The notes beneath the pieces were generated by a model. That model was given only the letters and a program-made list of their open reading frames with translations. It did no database searches and had not been told where the DNA came from. A stretch of DNA of 40,044 bases from Streptomyces mesophilus (lineage in GTDB: Bacteria > Actinomycetota > Actinomycetes > Streptomycetales > Streptomycetaceae): assembly GCF_011044995.1 (NCBI RefSeq), contig NZ_JAAKZW010000045.1, forward strand, positions 1 through 40,044, given 5' to 3'. Positions 36,283 through 40,044 of this stretch are shown piece after piece. The translations under genes and the position numbers were made by a program. How positions within the stretch are numbered: position 1 is the first letter of the stretch; the number at the start of each line of letters is the position of its first letter.

Positions 36283-39200
36283 GTGAGCGACTCTGCTGCG
36301 TATCTCCGTTTCCCGCATCTCCACGGCAGCCTCCTGTGCTTCGCCGCCGAGGACGATCTCTGGCTGAGCCCCATCACGCCCGAGGGCGCGGTCCCCGAGC
36401 GGGCCTGGCGCCTGACCGTGGACCGCACCCGGGTCAGCCACCCGCGCTTCTCGCCGGACGGTACGCGGATCGCGTACACGACCTGGCGCAGCCTCGACCC
36501 CGAGATCCATGTGGTGCCGGTCGCGGGCGGCCCCGCGCAGCGCCTCACGTACTGGGGGAACACCGACACCCGGGTGTGCGGCTGGTCCCCGGACGGCGAC
36601 ATCCTGGCGGTGGCCAGCCACGGCCAGCCCTTCTCGTATTTCTCCTGGGCCTACACCGTGCCGACCGACGGCTCCCCCGGCGGCAAGATGCCCTGGGGTC
36701 CGGTCAACGACATCGCGGTCAGCGTCAGGGACGACCAGCAGCAGACGCTGCTGCTCACCGGAAAGCCGCCGCACGAGCCGGCCGCCTGGAAGCGGTACCG
36801 GGGCGGGGCCGTGGGCCGGCTCTGGCTGCACGGCAAGCGGCTGCTCGAAGACCTGGGCGGGCATATCGCCTCGCCGATGTTCGTCCGCGACCGGATCGCG
36901 TTCCTGTCCGACCACGAGGGCGTCGGCAACCTCTACTCCTGCACGCCCGACGGCACGGATCTGCGGCGGCACACCGACCACGACGAGTTCTACGCCCGGC
37001 ACGCCTCCAGCGACGGCGAGCGGGTCGTCTACCAGTGCGCCGGTGACGTATGGCTGGTGGACGACCTGTCCGCGCAGGCCCGGCCGCGGCGGCTCGAGGT
37101 GCGGCTCGGCGGGCCGCGGGTGGGGCGGCGCTCGTACCAGGTGCCGGCCGCGAACCATGTCGACGGCATCTCCGTGGACACCACGGGACGCGCGAGCGCC
37201 GTGTGCGTGCGCGGGTGCCTGTACTGGCTGACGCACCGCGACGGCCCGGCCCGCACCATCGTCGACACCCCGGGTGTACGGGTGCGGATGCCGGAGATGC
37301 TGGGCACGAACGGGCAGGTCGCGTACGTCACCGACGCGGACGGCGAGGACGCCGTCGAGATCTCGTACCTCCCGCGCGCCAGCGGTGAACGCTCCCCGCG
37401 CCGCCTCGCCTCCGGTGAGCTGGGACGGGTGCAGGAGCTGGTCGCGGATCCGGACGGTGAGCGGATCGCGATCGCCTCCAACGACGGACGGCTCCTCCTG
37501 ATCGACGTGACGGAGGAGTCCAACGGCGAGGTCACCGAGCTGATCCGGTCCATCAACGGACCGGTGCGGGACCTCGCCTTCTCGCCGGACGGCGCCTGGC
37601 TGACGTGGTCGCATCCGGGGATCGGGCGCACCCTGCGCCAGATCAAGATGGCCCGGATCAAGGACCGCGCGATCATCGATGTCACCAACGGCCGCTTCGA
37701 GGACGAGAATCCGGTCTTCACCAGCGACGGCCGCTTCCTCGCCTTCCTGTCCTGGCGCGGCTTCGACCCGGTGTACGACGTGCACACCGGCGACCTGTCC
37801 TTCCCGCTCGGCTGCCGCCCCTACCTCGTACCGCTGTCGTCGGCGACCCCGTCGCCCTTCGCGCTCCTGCCCGACGGACGGCCGGCCGCGGGCGGGCTCG
37901 ATCCGGTCGAAGGGAACGCGGGCGACGGCACGGTGATGGTGGAGATCGAGGGGCTTCCCGACCGTGTCACGCCGTTCCCGGTGGCGGCCTCGAAGTACTC
38001 CTCGCTCGCGCCGGTCAGCGGTGGCGGTCTGGTCTGGCTGCGCTGGCCGATCTCGGGCGCCCTCGGCGAGACCTTCGCCAACCCGGACGACACCTCGGGA
38101 CAGCCCACCCTCGAATACTTCAACATCAGCAAGGCCAAGAAGACCGAACTCGTCGGCGACCTCGACTGGTTCGCGCTCAGCGGCGACGGCTCCCGGCTCG
38201 TGGTCGTCGACCAGGGCGATCTGCGGGCCGTCCCCTCCACGGAGACCGGTGACAGCGACTCGACGGTCTGGATCGATCTGCGCCGTATCGTGCACGAGGT
38301 CGACCCGCCCCACGAGTGGCGCCAGGCCTATGACGAGGCCGGCCGCATCATCAAGCACCTGTTCTGGGAGCCGAAGATGTGCGGCATCGACTGGCGTGCG
38401 GTGCTCGAGCAGTACCGGCCGCTCGTCGAACGCGTCGCGTCCCCGGACGAGTTCGCGGATCTTCTACGGGAGGTGCTCGGCGAACTCGGCACCTCGCACG
38501 CGTACGTCACCCCGGCCCGCCGCAACGAAGGGCCGCCGCACTACCAGCGCGCCCAGGGTCTGCTCGGCGCGAACCTCGTCTGCCGGGACGGCCAGTGGGT
38601 GATCAAGCGGATCCTGCCCGGCGACAACTCCGACTCCAAGGCCCGCTCCCCCCTCGCGGGCCAGGGTCTGCGCGAGGGCGCGGTCCTGACCCATGTGAAC
38701 GGCCGCCCGGTCGACCCGGTCGCGGGCCCCTATCCGCTGCTCGCGGGCACGGGCGCGACCACGGTCGAGCTGACCTTCACGCCTGCCGAGGGCGAGGGCC
38801 GCGCGCGCCGGGTCGCGGTGGTCCCGCTGGTCGACGAACGGCCGCTGCGCTACCAGGACTGGGTGGCCAAACGCCGTGAGGTCGTACGGGACTTGAGCCA
38901 CGGGAAGTGCGGGTATCTACACATCCCCGACATGGGCGGCTCGGGCTGGGCGCAGTTCAACCGCGATCTGCGCATGGAGGTCTCGCGGCCCGCCCTGATC
39001 GTGGACGTACGCGGCAACGCGGGCGGCCACATCAGCGAGCTCGTCGTCGAGAAGCTGACCCGCTCGATCCTCGGCTGGGACCTGACCCGCGACGCCCAGC
39101 CGGTCAGTTACGCCTCCAGCGCGCCACGCGGCCCGATCGTGGCGCTCGCGGACGAGGCGACCTCGTCCGACGGCGACATGATCACGGCGGCCTTCAAGCT

Positions 39201-39531
39201 GCTCGGCCTCGGACCGGTCGTGGGCCAGCGCACCTGGGGCGGCGTGGTCGGCATGACCGGGCGGCACAAGCTCGGCGACGGCACGGTCATCACGGTGCCG
39301 ATGAACGCGGCCTGGTTCGACGAGTACGGCTGGTCCGTGGAGAACCACGGCGTGGAGCCGGACGTCGAGGTGCTTCGTACGCCCCTGGACTGGGCGGAGG
39401 GCCGCCATGCCCAGCTGGACGACGCGGTGGCGATCGCGCTGGAGCTCCTGGACCAGGACCCGGCCGCCGTCCCGCCGGACTACTCCGCGGTACCGGACAA
39501 GCGCCGCCCCGGGTTGCCGCCTCGTCTGTGA
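36283..39531 (+). CDS. Tricorn protease homologue
   Basis: 1082 residues; large cytoplasmic serine protease that trims oligopeptides. The N-terminal half has two beta-propellers (repeats such as RFSPDGTRIAYT, GWSPDGDILAVA, AFSPDGAWLTWS). A helical C1 domain, a PDZ domain (LLGANLVCRDGQW...LREGAVLTHVNGRPVDP) and the C2 catalytic core follow. By position, His739 (SHAYVTP), Ser962-Asp963 (SSDGD) and Glu1020 (VENHGVEPD) correspond to His746, Ser965-Asp966 and Glu1023 of Thermoplasma tricorn, so it should be active. The GTG at 36283 lies 44 bp after ssgE, without an obvious Shine-Dalgarno sequence. Confidence 0.92.
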   Translation: MSDSAAYLRFPHLHGSLLCFAAEDDLWLSPITPEGAVPERAWRLTVDRTRVSHPRFSPDGTRIAYTTWRSLDPEIHVVPVAGGPAQRLTYWGNTDTRVCGWSPDGDILAVASHGQPFSYFSWAYTVPTDGSPGGKMPWGPVNDIAVSVRDDQQQTLLLTGKPPHEPAAWKRYRGGAVGRLWLHGKRLLEDLGGHIASPMFVRDRIAFLSDHEGVGNLYSCTPDGTDLRRHTDHDEFYARHASSDGERVVYQCAGDVWLVDDLSAQARPRRLEVRLGGPRVGRRSYQVPAANHVDGISVDTTGRASAVCVRGCLYWLTHRDGPARTIVDTPGVRVRMPEMLGTNGQVAYVTDADGEDAVEISYLPRASGERSPRRLASGELGRVQELVADPDGERIAIASNDGRLLLIDVTEESNGEVTELIRSINGPVRDLAFSPDGAWLTWSHPGIGRTLRQIKMARIKDRAIIDVTNGRFEDENPVFTSDGRFLAFLSWRGFDPVYDVHTGDLSFPLGCRPYLVPLSSATPSPFALLPDGRPAAGGLDPVEGNAGDGTVMVEIEGLPDRVTPFPVAASKYSSLAPVSGGGLVWLRWPISGALGETFANPDDTSGQPTLEYFNISKAKKTELVGDLDWFALSGDGSRLVVVDQGDLRAVPSTETGDSDSTVWIDLRRIVHEVDPPHEWRQAYDEAGRIIKHLFWEPKMCGIDWRAVLEQYRPLVERVASPDEFADLLREVLGELGTSHAYVTPARRNEGPPHYQRAQGLLGANLVCRDGQWVIKRILPGDNSDSKARSPLAGQGLREGAVLTHVNGRPVDPVAGPYPLLAGTGATTVELTFTPAEGEGRARRVAVVPLVDERPLRYQDWVAKRREVVRDLSHGKCGYLHIPDMGGSGWAQFNRDLRMEVSRPALIVDVRGNAGGHISELVVEKLTRSILGWDLTRDAQPVSYASSAPRGPIVALADEATSSDGDMITAAFKLLGLGPVVGQRTWGGVVGMTGRHKLGDGTVITVPMNAAWFDEYGWSVENHGVEPDVEVLRTPLDWAEGRHAQLDDAVAIALELLDQDPAAVPPDYSAVPDKRRPGLPPRL

Positions 39532-39663
39532 TGTGCCGAGGGCCCGGAGGCCTTGCGGCGCCTGGCCTGACACAGCGTGACGGAGATCGAAATGCGAGGA
39601 ATGTCCGAGCGTGTAACGCTGGTCGAGGCCCAATCCCCTCACCCACCTCAGGAGTGAAATCTC

Positions 39664-39891
39664 ATGGGCATTCAGGACCAGTTCAAGGACAAGGCTCAGG
39701 AACTCGCGGACCGCGCCAAGGGTCTGGAACAGGACGGCTCCGACAAGGCCAGTGAGGCCTCGGAGTCCGCCCAGGACCAGTTCGGCCAGGCGTCGGAGCG
39801 CGGCCAGCAGGCCGCCGAGCAGGGCCGGGAGAAGTCCCAGGAAGCCGGCCAGGCCATGCAGGACAAGTTCGACCAGGACTACGACAGCTGA
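39664..39891 (+). CDS. Small hydrophilic repeat protein (stress-protein-like)
   Basis: 75 residues from the ATG at 39664 (AGGAGTG upstream). Composition is almost wholly Gln, Glu, Asp, Lys, Ala and Ser, with short heptad-like repeats (QDQFKDKAQELADRAKG, SAQDQFGQASERGQQAAEQG, QAMQDKFDQDYDS). It should be a soluble helix or intrinsically disordered, recalling LEA- or CsbD-type stress proteins without clearly belonging to either. Followed by a strong terminator, so it is probably monocistronic and well expressed. Confidence 0.7.
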   Translation: MGIQDQFKDKAQELADRAKGLEQDGSDKASEASESAQDQFGQASERGQQAAEQGREKSQEAGQAMQDKFDQDYDS

Positions 39892-39927
39892 CCGGTCCTG
39901 AACACTGAGCGCACCGCACACTGCGCA

Positions 39928-39968
39928 CCAAGGGCGCACCCGGAACTCCGGGTGCGCCCTTGGGTTTT
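39928..39968 (+). terminator. Strong intrinsic terminator
   Basis: CCAAGGGCGCACCCGG (39928-39943) pairs perfectly with 39948-39963 around loop AACT, followed by GTTTT. It lies 37 bases after the small hydrophilic protein gene. Downstream to the window edge (39969-40044) I see no gene. Confidence 0.9.
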
Positions 39969-40044
39969 GCTGCGGGTCATCCCCCGCTACGTCAGCTCAC
40001 GCATCCGCACGAGCCTTCTCATCCGCAGCCCCGCCCGCCCCCAC

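Noticed and set aside
34554..36602. Upstream extension of the cbiM frame, doubling the protein length
   Set aside because: The extension runs opposite ssgE and is low-complexity. The conserved MHVPDGF N-terminus marks the true start at 35612.
36262..38358. Long minus-strand open frame opposite the tricorn protease gene
   Set aside because: Antisense shadow of a well-conserved gene; no motif, ribosome site or family similarity.
1..40044. CRISPR arrays, tRNA, rRNA or secondary-metabolite clusters
   Set aside because: No regularly spaced identical repeats with unique spacers, no cloverleaf or rRNA sequence, and no NRPS/PKS-type genes were seen.

Overview
The window is high-GC actinomycete chromosome, almost certainly Streptomyces. 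Evidence: about 70% GC, frequent GTG starts, GTGA/ATGA translational overlaps, an SsgA-family sporulation gene, an Rpf/DUF348/G5 cell-wall gene, a tricorn protease and a protein O-mannosyltransferase. The core gene order (ispE-rsmA-rpfB-tatD-...-rsmI-pmt, then two penicillin-binding proteins, ssgE and cobalt/nickel transport) agrees, as far as I remember, with the SCO3148-SCO3161 neighbourhood of S. coelicolor.

Layout. (1) 1-550: debris of two insertion sequences, the 3' end of an IS110-family transposase abutting a truncated IS607-family serine recombinase. (2) 596-6527: core minus-strand genes for isoprenoid synthesis (ispE), rRNA methylation (rsmA, rsmI), a resuscitation-promoting-factor cell-wall enzyme, a TatD nuclease and a zinc-ribbon protein. 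(3) 6718-8469: pmt. (4) 8381-25435: an integrative and conjugative element of the AICE type, about 17 kb, integrated in the 3' end of pmt. It is bounded by 90-bp direct repeats (89/90 identical) that restore the last 29 codons and the stop of pmt. (5) 25436-39968: chromosome again, with a small secreted protein, two paralogous penicillin-binding proteins, trmO, a YbaK deacylase and EamA transporter pair, a serine hydrolase, a CbiMQO-type nickel/cobalt importer behind a Nur-like box, ssgE, tricorn protease and a small hydrophilic protein.

The element has left-end cargo (an HTH protein, a lipoprotein and small unknowns). Next comes a regulatory block (a TPR regulator and a GntR repressor, each with its own palindromic operator) and a transfer operon. 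That operon encodes two small proteins with HExxH-type motifs, a DUF2637 membrane protein, zinc-binding proteins and the TraB translocase. A spread-like cluster of small membrane proteins and a MazG-like protein follows, then a replication module (prim-pol plus DUF3987 helicase-like protein), an iteron array, xis and int. TraB would pump double-stranded DNA between hyphae, the prim-pol/DUF3987 pair would replicate the excised circle, and Xis/Int would excise and integrate it.

The most unusual signals are non-coding. A 10-copy TGACAGAACC iteron array at 23394-23649 has four copies on each side placed in exact mirror register about one centre. A structured leader hairpin (13-bp stem, 16-17-nt loop) recurs upstream of two different operons with base changes that keep the pairing, and a third hairpin of the same geometry precedes traB. 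A short repeat cluster immediately downstream of traB is a candidate clt locus. Integrase arm-type repeats lie at both ends of the element, the right-hand set inside the int coding sequence.
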